NCBI RefSeq assembly: GCF_019710635.1
Contig: NZ_JAIFZS010000022.1
Location: 1-64,000 of the forward strand
Reading direction: 5' to 3'
Source of the DNA: Mycolicibacterium xanthum
Lineage (GTDB): Bacteria > Actinomycetota > Actinomycetes > Mycobacteriales > Mycobacteriaceae
Length of the DNA stretch: 64,000 bases
Shown here: piece by piece, positions 34,233 through 43,015 of the stretch
Position numbering within the stretch: position 1 is the stretch's first letter
Layout of the letters: each line of letters starts with the position of its first letter
Translations under genes and position numbers: made by a program
The notes under the pieces: generated by a model
What the model was told of the DNA's origin: nothing
The model's input: the letters and a program-made list of their open reading frames with translations, nothing else
Databases searched by the model: none

Positions 34233-34865
34233 TCATCGGCGACCAGCGCGACGTGTCATTCCGACGGTCCGCAACAGCCACGCCCTCGTGCCCGCCACGG
34301 TGAGTCCACGGTCGACGACGTCACGAACGACAGGTTCGCCGCGGGCGTCGATCAGCTCGGCAATCGTAAACTCGATCGGGCGAGCATCGTTGCCGGTCCA
34401 GTTCGTGACCGTCCGTGCGAGCTCGCCAATCTGGCGCGACCATACTTCGTCCGCGGTTCCGTCCTGCTTCACCAGCAGCAGGTCGATATCGCTGTTCGCC
34501 GTCATCGAACCCGTCACCGCCGACCCGAAGACCGCACCATAGACCGGGGGCGTTTCCCACCCGTCGAGCAGCTCTCCCAAACGCGTGAAGAAGATGCTGG
34601 ACAGTCGGGCCAGCTCCACGATTGCATCGGCAGCGAGGTGATCGCTGTTGAATCGATACGCGTTCGTGTTGCCGACCCGTTCGACATGGACGACACCTTG
34701 AAGTGCAAGGCGCGAGAGCACTTTTCGAATGCCCTCCTCGGAAAACCTTTCCAGAATTCGGTGGATCTGTCCCGTCGTGAAGGTGACATCGTCACGGGCA
34801 AGCACGGCGAGCACGTCCCCGTCGAGCGTCGGCGTCACCGTGGCGAACGGGCGACCAAACTCCAT
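34233..34865 (-). CDS. MNT-type nucleotidyltransferase with winged-helix N-terminus
   Basis: 210 residues. The N-terminal ~85 form a winged helix (TTGQIHRILERFSEEGIRKV, then LSRLALQGVVHVERVGN). The nucleotidyltransferase core has GSAVTGSMTANSDIDLLLV (GSx10DxD, ~116-134), with the second Asp in a later strand. MNT proteins add AMP to a partner, usually a HEPN toxin, and act as antitoxin. No HEPN gene is adjacent, so this is an orphan or acts alone. An AT-rich perfect dyad 10 bases upstream suggests autoregulation by the winged helix. Confidence 0.82.
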   Translation of the reverse strand: MEFGRPFATVTPTLDGDVLAVLARDDVTFTTGQIHRILERFSEEGIRKVLSRLALQGVVHVERVGNTNAYRFNSDHLAADAIVELARLSSIFFTRLGELLDGWETPPVYGAVFGSAVTGSMTANSDIDLLLVKQDGTADEVWSRQIGELARTVTNWTGNDARPIEFTIAELIDARGEPVVRDVVDRGLTVAGTRAWLLRTVGMTRRAGRR

Positions 34866-34874
34866 CGAACAACT

Positions 34875-34908
34875 CCAACTATAGTTGACTTATACGTACG
34901 ATAGTTGG
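34875..34908 (-). promoter_or_regulatory. Perfect-dyad operator/promoter of MNT gene
   Basis: CCAACTAT (34875-34882) and ATAGTTGG (34901-34908) form perfect arms around an 18-base AT-rich spacer containing TATACGTA. It lies 10 bases upstream of the ATG on the minus strand. CAACTATAGTTG is itself palindromic. Confidence 0.6.
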
Positions 34909-34941
34909 CGTTCTCTACCGCGGGCAACCATCCACAGCCCC

Positions 34942-35004
34942 CGTTCAGACTGCACAGGCGGTGAAGAAGTACGAGTAGAGGGCACCCAGGACGCAGTCTC
35001 AACG
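34942..35004 (+). repeat. 63-bp palindrome-ended interspersed repeat, copy 5
   Basis: Arms CGTTCAGACTGC and GCAGTCTCAACG, core GAAGAAGTACGAGTAGAGGG, the most diverged core. It lies between the MNT operator and the lipoprotein 3' end. Confidence 0.85.
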
Positions 35005-35024
35005 AGAAACGGAAACTGCGAGGG

Positions 35025-35051
35025 CTGAACGGGAAACCTACGCGGGCCAGC
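35025..35051 (+). repeat. 27-bp exact duplicate of sequence flanking repeat copy 4
   Basis: CTGAACGGGAAACCTACGCG plus 7 more bases is identical to 34102-34128, which spans the right arm of copy 4 and its flank. Here it forms the last codons (GWPA) and TAG stop of the lipoprotein gene. It looks like a fragment of a sixth element that moved with flanking DNA. Confidence 0.7.
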
Positions 35052-35979
35052 CGGGGAAGGCGGGCTGCAGCTCGGGCGCGGCATCCAAAGGCGTGGTCGC
35101 GATACGCGTCCGCTCGGCGGGGTCGATCCCCAGCCAGTCCAGGCACTGCGCGCGCAGCGCGTCGGCCTGTGCCCGCGCGTCGAAGAAATGCTTCTTGCCC
35201 TCGTCATCGACCGGCCCCGGAAAGTCGGCGTTCCACCACGCCTCGACCACGTCCGAACCGGTGATGAACCACGGACCGAAGACATCGTCGCGCGGGGCCG
35301 GCAGCGGACCCTGCTGCGGGCCGGCCGGGGGCTGCACCGCCGAATCCCGGTCGGTGAACTCGATCCGCCAGACCGGCATGTTCATTATGTCCGTCACCGA
35401 GTCCCCCGACGACTCGGCGCGCAGCGGAGTCACCTGCGCGTCCCCCGGCGACTGCGTGTACACGCCGAACGTCGAGTCGCAGACCAACGCCCGAAAACCC
35501 GATGGCATCGGCTCGAGCCGCAGCACGTGCAGGTCCTCATTGCCCAGGATCCGCAGATCCGGGTCGTCCACCGACGAATTCCCCTGGTGGCCACTGGCAT
35601 TGCGCACGGCGTACGGCAACTCACGCCATGCCGAGGAATCCAGCTTGGGCGGTGGTGGCGTGGCCCGCCGAAACCCCGGATAGCCGGCATCGAGGTCGTC
35701 GGCGTAGTAGGTCAACAGCCAGGACTCCAGATACGCCCGCAGCGGCACCGCCTGGCCGGTCACCAGATCCACCCCGGGCTCCGCACTCCAGCGGAACCGG
35801 AAGTCCGTCAGCTTCTCCGGCCAGTCAGGCCGCGACGCCTCGGTCGTCGACGCCTCGGTCGTCGACGGCTCGTCCGGCGCCGAATCCGTCCCGCAGCCCG
35901 TCACCAGCCCGGCCAGTGCGACGGCCGCCGCCGCACCGAGCACCGTCCACCGCCGCGTCAACCCAGCCATTCCTGTCAC
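35038..35979 (-). CDS. Secreted lipoprotein of unknown function
   Basis: 313 residues, GTG start (alternative ATG at 35970). A basic start (LTRRW), hydrophobic AAAAVALAGLVTGC and a lipobox LVTGC mark a lipoprotein signal. A Ser/Thr/Glu linker (STTEASTTEAS) precedes a soluble domain with WLLTYYADDLDAGYPGFRR and DVFGPWFITGSDVVEAWW. No known family. Its GTG overlaps the ancestral stop of the upstream EspA/TPR gene (GTGA), so the two were once translationally coupled. The C-terminal four residues come from a repeat. Confidence 0.8.
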   Translation of the reverse strand: MTGMAGLTRRWTVLGAAAAVALAGLVTGCGTDSAPDEPSTTEASTTEASRPDWPEKLTDFRFRWSAEPGVDLVTGQAVPLRAYLESWLLTYYADDLDAGYPGFRRATPPPPKLDSSAWRELPYAVRNASGHQGNSSVDDPDLRILGNEDLHVLRLEPMPSGFRALVCDSTFGVYTQSPGDAQVTPLRAESSGDSVTDIMNMPVWRIEFTDRDSAVQPPAGPQQGPLPAPRDDVFGPWFITGSDVVEAWWNADFPGPVDDEGKKHFFDARAQADALRAQCLDWLGIDPAERTRIATTPLDAAPELQPAFPGWPA

Positions 35980-35983
35980 CTTG

Positions 35984-37537
35984 TCAGATCGTCGAACTCG
36001 CCGGGCGAGAACGCGGTCGCGTTGCCTTACGCCTCAACCCATTTGGTATACGGGATATCGTTGTTGCCGGAGACGTCGGAGATGTATCGTCGATCAACGA
36101 CTGGTAGCCGTCGGCGACCAGATGACCGTCCCGCAGCGCTCCCCTGAGCATGTCCAGATCGCCGGCGTGCTGCTCGACCAGCATGCTCGCGACGGTCCTG
36201 GTGACGTCGTCGAGCTCGCGCAGCGGCATCGGCGCCAGCGGGTCCCGGGTGGGCGGGTAGCCGAGGAACAGCTGCCTGAGCGGATCGCCGGGGATCTTGT
36301 CGTACATGCCGACGGCCTTGTCGATTCCGGGGATCTCGCCGAGGATCCGATGACCCAGGTCGTACCACTGCCCGCGCTTGTCGAAGGCGGCCTGCGCCGC
36401 CTCGAAGGAGTCCTTGCCGGAGTCGAGCTGGTGGATGTACTCACCCATGTCCATCGCCCCCAGCAGCTTGCCGTTGGCCTGCAACATCTCGCCGTCGGGT
36501 ACCCCGCCGTCGGCCAGTCCTTGCGAGTAGTCGATCAGGTACTCCTGACCGATCCGGCTGGCGTTGCCGTTCAACGTGTTCGACGCGATCTCGTCGCCGT
36601 CCATCACCGCGAACAGGCCGCGCAGGTTGTTGCTGTTGGCTCCCGGATCCAGATCCCAGAAGCCCGACGTGCCGTCCAGGTTGTAGCCGGCCATGTCGTC
36701 GAGGTAGGGCACGTTGGCGGTGGCCATCGCCCGGACGAGCTCCGGGTTCACCTGGGCCAGCGAGTCCCGGCCCTGCAGGTTGAGCAGCTCCTGGTAGTGC
36801 TCGCCGGCGTAGGCGTCGAACGCGTGCATCGTCTGACCCGCCCGCTCGGAGACGTCGGCGTTGTCCGGGAACAGCGAACCGGCGGCCACACCGTTGTCGG
36901 CCCAATCATGTTGGTAGAGATCCTTGATGAACGCGTTGGCGGGCGAATGCCCGTCGGCGCCGGCGATCGCGTCGTGCACCGCGGCCGGGTCGTCGGAGGC
37001 CGACTGCAGCAGCTGCTGCAGGGTCGGGTCGAGGTTCTGATGACCCCAGCTGTCGTCGTAGTCGGGCCAGGCGTCGCTCTGGTACTGCTCCAGCAGCTCC
37101 CGCGACTCGGCCAGCAGGCCGTCGTTGAGCGCGCTGCCCCGCTGCAGGCTGGGATCGCCGTAGTCGGCGATCACGGCGATGTCGCGGTACTCGTCGAGGA
37201 ACTTGTAGGGCTTGTTGTAGTCCGGCGGCATGTGGATCTTCGCCCCGTCGGGCATCGTCTTCCAGTCCCCGGACGGGTCGTTGAGCAGCGGTGCGCCGAA
37301 CACCTCTTGGATGCTGGTCGGCAGGTTCTCCTTGCCGCCGCCGGCCGGCACATACCCGGAATCGCCGGGTTTCAGCGAGGCGTCCACGCCCTCGACGTGC
37401 ACGGTGTCGCTGCCCACCAGATGCAGACCGTTGGACACCGCCTGGGCCTGGCTGGGCGGCAACCCGTCCAGCATCGCCTTGATCTCCGCCGGCGACTTGC
37501 CGTCCATGGAATCCGACAGCCCGTTGAGGTAGGACAT
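35984..37537 (-). pseudogene. TPR-region protein, second half of broken EspA/EspE-TPR gene
   Basis: A frame of 517 codons from ATG 37537. The body is a long helical repeat region of the mycobacterial TPR-repeat-region family (EIKAMLDGLPPSQAQAVSNG; PDYNKPYKFLDEYRDIAVIA; NLRGLFAVMDGDEIASN; LDDVTRTVASMLVEQHAGDL). The same frame stays protein-like for 46 codons upstream of the ATG (LTPEQAQRLQDATSLTPEQK) back to a TAG at 37676, so the start is likely lost or the gene is split. After YQSLIDD the C-terminus turns into low-complexity Arg/Pro/Thr, while another frame gives YISDVSGNNDIPYTKWVEA, a TAA at 36027, then GNATAFSPGEFDDLTR ending at the lipoprotein start: a frameshift near 36090 plus a nonsense codon. 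Probably a degenerated type VII secretion-related protein. Confidence 0.65.
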
Positions 37538-37675
37538 CTGCTCGGCCGGGATGGTCAGGTCGCCGCCGTCCAGCGCGGCCTTCTGCTCGGGGGTCAGGCT
37601 GGTGGCGTCCTGCAGCCGCTGCGCCTGCTCCGGGGTGAGGGCGCCCTCACCCAGCGACGCGCCGTCCTCGGCGCC

Positions 37676-38344
37676 CTAGTCGGCGGCGTCGTCGATGTCC
37701 CGACGACGTTCGTCGTCGCCCTTCTTCTTGTCCTTGTCGTCCTCCCCCTGGCCGTCGCCGTCATCCTTGCCCTCGGGGCCGTCTTCGCTCTCGTTGTCGG
37801 AGGCCGGGGCGAACTTCTGATCCCCCAGCGCGGTGTACTCCGTACCGAGCAGCGAGATCTTGCCGCCGATCGTATTGAGCTGCCCGTTGGAGGCGCCGAC
37901 CACCTCCGAGACCCGGGCCAGCCCCTTCGACACGATCGGCATCAGCATCTGCTCGCGGTTCGGGCCGGGCGGCACCGACTGCGCGGCGGAGAGCACCCAC
38001 TGCCGGATCGCGTCGAGGTTCCGCCGCCCGGTGGCCACCACCTGTGCGGACTCGGTGACGTGCGCGCTGAGCCGCTGGTCGAGCCCGCCCAGCGCGCCGA
38101 TCACCCGGCCGTGTTCGGTGTTGGCGCCGCCGTAGGCGGTGGCCGCGCCGCCGGTCCAGTGCCCAGCCGGCGTGGCCGTCTGCACCGTGGACTGCAGCCG
38201 GCGCAGCGACCCGCTGTTGTCGAACACCTCGCCGGTCTGCGGGGCGCCGGAGCCGAACGTCCGGCGCGCCTGCGACCAGGTCGCCAGGAAAGCGTCGAGA
38301 ACGCTCACGTCCCACCCATCATGAAGAGAGCTCAGCCCATCCAT
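37676..38344 (-). CDS. EspA/EspE-like type VII secretion effector domain, N-terminal piece
   Basis: 222 residues. LDAFLATWSQARRTFGSGAP, SGSLRRLQSTVQTATPAGHW and GGAATAYGGANTEHGRVIGA form the helical WxG-like region of EspA/EspE family substrates. Residues ~160-222 are an acidic/lysine-rich tail (EDGPEGKDDGDGQGEDDKDK). The TAG stop at 37676-37678 is followed in the same frame by more coding-like sequence and the TPR-region protein. It is therefore probably the 5' part of one ~780-codon gene broken by an amber codon, although a natural two-gene layout is possible. EspE-like proteins are exported by ESX systems; no ESX core gene is visible here. Confidence 0.7.
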   Translation of the reverse strand: MDGLSSLHDGWDVSVLDAFLATWSQARRTFGSGAPQTGEVFDNSGSLRRLQSTVQTATPAGHWTGGAATAYGGANTEHGRVIGALGGLDQRLSAHVTESAQVVATGRRNLDAIRQWVLSAAQSVPPGPNREQMLMPIVSKGLARVSEVVGASNGQLNTIGGKISLLGTEYTALGDQKFAPASDNESEDGPEGKDDGDGQGEDDKDKKKGDDERRRDIDDAAD

Positions 38345-38825
38345 CCTATGGGCCCGCGCGACACCCGCTGCGCACCAAATCTGACGACCCCGCCAACGAC
38401 ACGCTACGGTTGGTTTCGGGTTGATTCTCCAGCCTCACGGAAACGTCGCGGCGGCGACAGTGACAGTTCCCCGCCGACCGGGCCGAAACTCGACGTCAGC
38501 CGCAGTTTCACGGTATGCGTGTCCGTTGGGAAGTGTCGTTTCGGGAAAACTACCTCTTTCACGCCTCGGGTTGGGGCGCGCTTGCGCGACCATCGACCAC
38601 ACAGTCGGTACAGTCGGTGACGTCTGAGACACTGCGCCCCGGCTCCGACCGGACCGGGGACCACCTGGGGTGGACTCGAGGAGACCACACATCGCCGCTT
38701 CCCCGACACGGGCGGCGGCAGTCGGATTCCAGCGGCCCACACCCGACCACCGGCGGCTCCGCGTCTCGCTGCGGGCCGATGTCACCGATCACCGGCGCTG
38801 TCGCGCCAATGCCGTAGGGGCTTTG

Positions 38826-40460
38826 ATGAGCCGTTTCACCGACACGATGTACGCCAACGCCCGAACCAGCACCAAGGGCCTCAACACCGGTGAGCCCGGG
38901 GCGCCCGTGCGCCACACCTGGGCGCAGGTGCACGACCGGGCCCGCAGGGTGGCCGGCGGGCTGGCCGCCGCGGGAGTCGGGCCGGGAGACGCGGTCGCCG
39001 TGCTCGCCGGCGCGCCGGTCGAGATCGCGCCGACCGCCCAGGGCATCTGGATGCGGGGGGCCAGCCTGACCATGGTGCACCAGCCCACGCCGCGCACCGA
39101 CCTGGTCCGCTGGGCCGAGGAGACCACCGCCGTCGTCGCGATGATCTCGGCCAAAGCCGTCGTGGTGTCCGACCCGTTCCTGGCGGCCGCGCCGGTGCTG
39201 GCCGAGCTCGGCATGACGGTGCTGACCATCGAGTCGCTGCTGGCCGCCGACCCGATCGCACCGCTGCCGACCTTCGACGACGACGTCGCGCTGATGCAGC
39301 TGACCAGCGGTTCCACCGGCTCACCGAAGGCGGTGCAGATCACCCACGCCAACATCGTCGCCAACGCCGAGGCGATGACGGTGGGTTGCGATTTCGACCT
39401 GGAGACCGACGTCATCGTCAGCTGGCTGCCGTGCTTCCACGACATGGGGATGACGGGGTACCTGACCGTGCCGATGCTGTACGGCGCCGAGCTGGTCAAG
39501 GTCACGCCGATGGATTTTCTGACCGATATCCTGTTGTGGCCCAAGCTGATCGCGAAATACCGGGGCACCATGACGGCCGCCCCGAACTTCGCCTACAACC
39601 TGCTCGCCAAGCGCCTCCGCCGTCAGGCCACCCCCGGTGACTTCGACCTCTCCTCGCTGCGCTGGGCGCTCTCCGGCGCCGAGCAGGTCGACCCCCTCGA
39701 CGTCGAGGACCTGTGCGCCGCCGGCGCGCCGTTCGGCCTGCGCAGGGAGGCCATCATCCCCGCCTACGGAATGGCCGAGACGACGGTGGCGGTGTCGTTC
39801 TCCGAATGCGGCGGCGGCATGGTCGTCGACGAGGTCGACGCCGACCTGCTGGCCCTGCTGCACCGCGCGGTGCCGGCCAGCAAGGGACACACCCGCCGGC
39901 TGGTGACGCTCGGCCGCCCCCTGAACGGCCTGGAACTGCGCGTCGTCGACGAGGACGGCGCCGAACTGCCCGCCCGCGGCGTCGGCGTCATCGAGGTGCG
40001 CGGCGAACCGGTCACCAAGGGCTATACCACCGTTGCCGGGTTCATCGCCGCCCAGAACGACCGCGGCTGGTACGACACCGGCGACCTCGGCTATCTCACC
40101 GAGACCGGTGAGGTAGTCGTCTGCGGGCGACTCAAGGACGTCATCATCATGGCTGGGCGCAACATCTACCCGACCGACATCGAACGCGCCGCCTGCCGGG
40201 TGAGCGGGGTGCGCCCCGGTTGCGCGGTCGCGGTCCGCCTCGACGCCGGGTTGTCTCGGGAGACGTTCGCGGTCGCGGTCGAGTGCAAGGACTTCCGCGA
40301 CGCCGATCAGGTGCGCCGGGTCGAACGGCAGGTCGCGCACGAGGTGTTCGCGGAGGTCGACGTGCGGCCCCGCAACGTGGTGGTGCTCGAGCCCGGCATG
40401 ATCCCGAAGACCCCGTCGGGCAAGTTGCGGCGTGCGCATGCGCTGTCCCTGGTGAGCTGA
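38826..40460 (+). CDS. pks16: Fatty-acyl-AMP ligase / acyl-CoA synthetase, Pks16 (Rv1013)-like
   Basis: 544 residues, ANL superfamily. [19 protein letters not shown] is the A3 P-loop, [20 protein letters not shown] is characteristic of FadD/FAAL enzymes, [20 protein letters not shown] carries the adenylate motif, [10 protein letters not shown] is A7, and [17 protein letters not shown] and [14 protein letters not shown] are the C-terminal hinge and catalytic Lys. It activates a carboxylic acid with ATP, for loading onto CoA or a PKS/NRPS carrier. I recall M. tuberculosis Pks16 as very similar despite its misleading name. It starts at ATG 38826; no PKS gene is nearby. Confidence 0.88.
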   Translation: MSRFTDTMYANARTSTKGLNTGEPGAPVRHTWAQVHDRARRVAGGLAAAGVGPGDAVAVLAGAPVEIAPTAQGIWMRGASLTMVHQPTPRTDLVRWAEETTAVVAMISAKAVVVSDPFLAAAPVLAELGMTVLTIESLLAADPIAPLPTFDDDVALMQLTSGSTGSPKAVQITHANIVANAEAMTVGCDFDLETDVIVSWLPCFHDMGMTGYLTVPMLYGAELVKVTPMDFLTDILLWPKLIAKYRGTMTAAPNFAYNLLAKRLRRQATPGDFDLSSLRWALSGAEQVDPLDVEDLCAAGAPFGLRREAIIPAYGMAETTVAVSFSECGGGMVVDEVDADLLALLHRAVPASKGHTRRLVTLGRPLNGLELRVVDEDGAELPARGVGVIEVRGEPVTKGYTTVAGFIAAQNDRGWYDTGDLGYLTETGEVVVCGRLKDVIIMAGRNIYPTDIERAACRVSGVRPGCAVAVRLDAGLSRETFAVAVECKDFRDADQVRRVERQVAHEVFAEVDVRPRNVVVLEPGMIPKTPSGKLRRAHALSLVS

Positions 40461-40503
40461 CCCCAGCCTGCCGGCCGTGCCGGCGAGTACCGTCGAACCC
40501 ACC

Positions 40504-41286
40504 ATGCCGGATTACGATGCGCAGCCCGGCCGAGGGTCCCGGACGGATCCCTCGGCCGCACAACGCGATGCCGACGAGCTCGACCTGGAGGCCGGCCTTC
40601 GCGGCGTCGCGGGACTGGTCGCCGACGCCCGCTCGGTCGGCGAGTTGCTCGGCGACGTCACAGCGTTCGCGTCGCACGCCATCCCCGGCGTCGATGGCCT
40701 GAGCATCGCGCTGGTGCACGAGCCACGGCTGCCGACCGCGACCGCGGAGTTCGTCACCGCCATCGACACCGCGCAGTACCACGAACTCCATGAGGGCCCG
40801 TGTATCACCTGCATGCAGACCGGTCGGGTGACGGTCAGCGGGTCGCTGGGCAGCGACGCGCGCTGGCCGCATTTCGGTGGCCGGGTCGCGCGGATGGGCG
40901 TGCATTCGGCTCTCTCGCTGCCGTTGATCGTCGATGCGGAGGTGGTCGGCGCGATCAACGCCTATGCCTACGCCCGCGACGCGTTCGGGGACCATGCCGT
41001 GGACCTGGGCAGCAGGTTCGCCGCACCGGCTGCGGTGTCGGTTCACAATGCGCAGTTGCTGGCCGCCGCGCGCGCTCGCACGGAGCAGCTTCAGCGGGCC
41101 CTGGGGCAGCGCGCAGTGATCGACCAGGCGATCGGGATCATCCGCAGCCGATCCGGGCTGAGCGCCGAGGAGGCCTTCGACCGGCTCAAACGCCGAAGCC
41201 AGACCGAGAACGTGAAACTCCACTCCCTGGCCGAGCACCTCGTCGATGAAGCGGTGCGCAGGGCACGGGCCAGGAACTCGCCCTAA
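40504..41286 (+). CDS. GAF-ANTAR regulatory protein
   Basis: 260 residues. A GAF domain (~35-185) with HELHEGPCITCMQTGRVTVS, LPLIVDAEVVGAINAYAYA and a coiled link (AARARTEQLQRALGQRAVID). The C-terminal ANTAR helix bundle reads DQAIGIIRSRSGLSAEEAFD, RLKRRSQTENVKL, LAEHLVDEAV. ANTAR domains bind paired RNA hairpins and prevent transcription termination; GAF would sense a ligand or redox state. The Cys pair CITC is suggestive. It converges on a second GAF-ANTAR gene with a 4-base overlap. Confidence 0.9.
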   Translation: MPDYDAQPGRGSRTDPSAAQRDADELDLEAGLRGVAGLVADARSVGELLGDVTAFASHAIPGVDGLSIALVHEPRLPTATAEFVTAIDTAQYHELHEGPCITCMQTGRVTVSGSLGSDARWPHFGGRVARMGVHSALSLPLIVDAEVVGAINAYAYARDAFGDHAVDLGSRFAAPAAVSVHNAQLLAAARARTEQLQRALGQRAVIDQAIGIIRSRSGLSAEEAFDRLKRRSQTENVKLHSLAEHLVDEAVRRARARNSP

Positions 41287-42041
41287 CCTGTCGGCGGCGC
41301 GACGAGCGCGGCCATCTCGGCAACCAGCCCCGGTCGGCGGTGGCGATCGGTCATCAGCTGACGCGCAACGTCGGTCAGGTGTTCACCGTGGGCGCGTGCG
41401 TAGGTTCGCAGGATCGAGAAAGCGCCCTCCACCGACACGTCGAGGGTTCCGCGCAAGAAACCCTTGGCCTGCTCGACGACGACGCGGTTGGCCCGGGCGG
41501 CGCGCAGCTGCTCGATCACCGCCGACGTGGTCGGCGCCCGCTCCTGCAGGATCGCGACACACGCGATGTGCGCGAGGGTCTGCGCGACGAGCTGGTCATG
41601 ACGGGTGAGTTCGCCGGTTGCGGTGCCGAACAGTGCGAGGGCGCCCAGCACATTGCCCGCAGCCCGTAGCGGCACGGCATGCGCAGCGGCGAAACCCGAT
41701 TCCAGCGCGGCGGGGACGAACCGCGACCATCGGTCGGTGACAGCCGCCAGGTCGGCCGCCGAGACGGGCTCACCGGAGGCATGGCAGTCCAGGCAGGGTC
41801 CCTCGTCGGCCTGGAGCTGGAACAGCTCCAACTCGCTCGCCGCCTCGGTCGTGGCCGCCAGCAGGTGCAGATGCCCCAGCGGGTCGGCCAGCAGGAAACC
41901 GGCGGCGGCCACGTCGAGCAACTGTGCGCACTGCTCGGTGAGCTCGGTGAGCAGATCGACGACGTCGAAATCGATGAGCAGGCGGTCGACGAGTGCGACC
42001 ACTACATCGAGAACTGCGGTTTCCTGGGGATCTTCGGTCAT
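41283..42041 (-). CDS. GAF-ANTAR regulatory protein
   Basis: 252 residues from ATG 42041, chosen because GGAGGG lies just upstream; an ATG at 42053 is possible. GAF domain with QADEGPCLDCHASGEPVSAA and HAVPLRAAGNVLGALALFG; ANTAR end ANRVVVEQAKGFLRGTLDVS then GAFSILRTYARAHGEHLTDV. A paralogue of its two neighbours, keeping the EGPCLDC motif. The first ATG is preceded by a long frame overlapping the upstream gene end, which I reject. Confidence 0.88.
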   Translation of the reverse strand: MTEDPQETAVLDVVVALVDRLLIDFDVVDLLTELTEQCAQLLDVAAAGFLLADPLGHLHLLAATTEAASELELFQLQADEGPCLDCHASGEPVSAADLAAVTDRWSRFVPAALESGFAAAHAVPLRAAGNVLGALALFGTATGELTRHDQLVAQTLAHIACVAILQERAPTTSAVIEQLRAARANRVVVEQAKGFLRGTLDVSVEGAFSILRTYARAHGEHLTDVARQLMTDRHRRPGLVAEMAALVAPPTG

Positions 42042-42075
42042 CTGACCCTCCATCCTGGTGACGCTGTCGGGCGCA

Positions 42076-42813
42076 TCAGTCCGCTTCCAGTGTGAGTCTG
42101 CGCTCGAGAATGTCACGGGCGACGTCGGTGGCTGTGCGCCCGGCCGCGTAGGCGTGCGCACGCAGCCGGAGCAGTGCCTCGGCGGGCTCGACGTCGAGCT
42201 GCGCGACGAGCATCCCGGTGGCCTGGCTGACCTCGGCGCGCGACAGGGTGTTCAGCTCGGCCCATGCGTTGCTGTCGGGGTCGGTGGCGGCGGCCTTGAG
42301 GTCGGTATCGAGCAGATCGAGCAGCGGCATCCCCGCCAGTTCAGCGGCGATCACCGCACCCGAGTGTTCATCGCCGGTGAGTGGACCCGGTTGCCTACGG
42401 AACAGGTCGAGCGCTCCCACGTATTCGCCGGCCACAACGACCGGTATCGCATGTACGCCGCGGATGCCCATGGCGATCATGGCCGGGCCGTAGAGGGGCC
42501 AGCGAAGGTCCGTCGGGTCGGCCAGGTCGGCCACCGACACCGGGCCGCGGCGGACCACCGAATCCAGGCAGGGACCCTCCCCCAGGGTGAACTGGAGTTC
42601 GTCGCACTCCCTGGCCAGGGTGCAACTGCAGCCCAGGGTCGCGGTGCTGGCACCGTCGAACACCAGCGAGATCGCGGCCGCATCGACGTCGAGCAGGGTC
42701 ACGCACGCCTCACACAGGCTGTCGGCGGCATCGACCCCCCGGCGGCCGTCGACGGCCGCCGCCAACTGTTCGACAATCGCCACATTCAGCCGAACAGGAA
42801 CCGGCGAGCGCAT
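42076..42813 (-). CDS. GAF-ANTAR regulatory protein
   Basis: 245 residues from ATG 42813. GAF domain (LCEACVTLLDVDAAAISLVF; LGEGPCLDSVVRRGPVSVAD; GIRGVHAIPVVVAGEYVGAL) followed by ANTAR (LSRAEVSQATGMLVAQLDVE; AEALLRLRAHAYAAGRTATD). Here the usual CxxC is CLDS, so only one Cys remains. It starts 4 bases after the stop of the small protein upstream and is followed by the second GAF-ANTAR gene, giving a three-gene minus-strand unit. Confidence 0.88.
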   Translation of the reverse strand: MRSPVPVRLNVAIVEQLAAAVDGRRGVDAADSLCEACVTLLDVDAAAISLVFDGASTATLGCSCTLARECDELQFTLGEGPCLDSVVRRGPVSVADLADPTDLRWPLYGPAMIAMGIRGVHAIPVVVAGEYVGALDLFRRQPGPLTGDEHSGAVIAAELAGMPLLDLLDTDLKAAATDPDSNAWAELNTLSRAEVSQATGMLVAQLDVEPAEALLRLRAHAYAAGRTATDVARDILERRLTLEAD

Positions 42814-42817
42814 CCGG

Positions 42818-43015
42818 TCAACGCCGGAAACCCCGCTTATTCCACGTCTTTTCGTCACCCTCCACCTCGGACCATGTCCCTGCCGCATACCGGTGCGGTA
42901 CCGGGGCACCGCCACGGACGACGTCGAGGCTCCCGTCGTGGTGTTTGACGAATGCGTCGCCGGACCGCATGTACTCGTCGGTACGTCCGTCGGGCAGAGT
43001 CACCTTGACTGTCAT
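42818..43015 (-). CDS. Small conserved-looking basic protein
   Basis: 65 residues: MTVKVTLPDGRTDEYMRSGD, AFVKHHDGSLDVVRGGAPVP, then KTWNKRGFRR. It has a GGAG-type ribosome site and heads the GAF-ANTAR unit. The beta-hairpin-like composition suggests a small soluble protein. Function unknown. Confidence 0.65.
   Translation of the reverse strand: MTVKVTLPDGRTDEYMRSGDAFVKHHDGSLDVVRGGAPVPHRYAAGTWSEVEGDEKTWNKRGFRR

Noticed and set aside
31909..35004. 63-bp repeats as CRISPR
   Set aside because: No regular short spacing, units lie between different genes and contain internal variation.
19725..37678. Amber recoding (pyrrolysine or suppressor) as general explanation
   Set aside because: Only two in-frame TAG cases, one alongside a frameshift and TAA, and mycobacteria are not known for this; pseudogenisation is simpler.
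35981..38620. 879-codon plus-strand frame
   Set aside because: Antisense of the EspA/EspE-TPR locus; Val/Gly/His-rich reverse-frame artefact.
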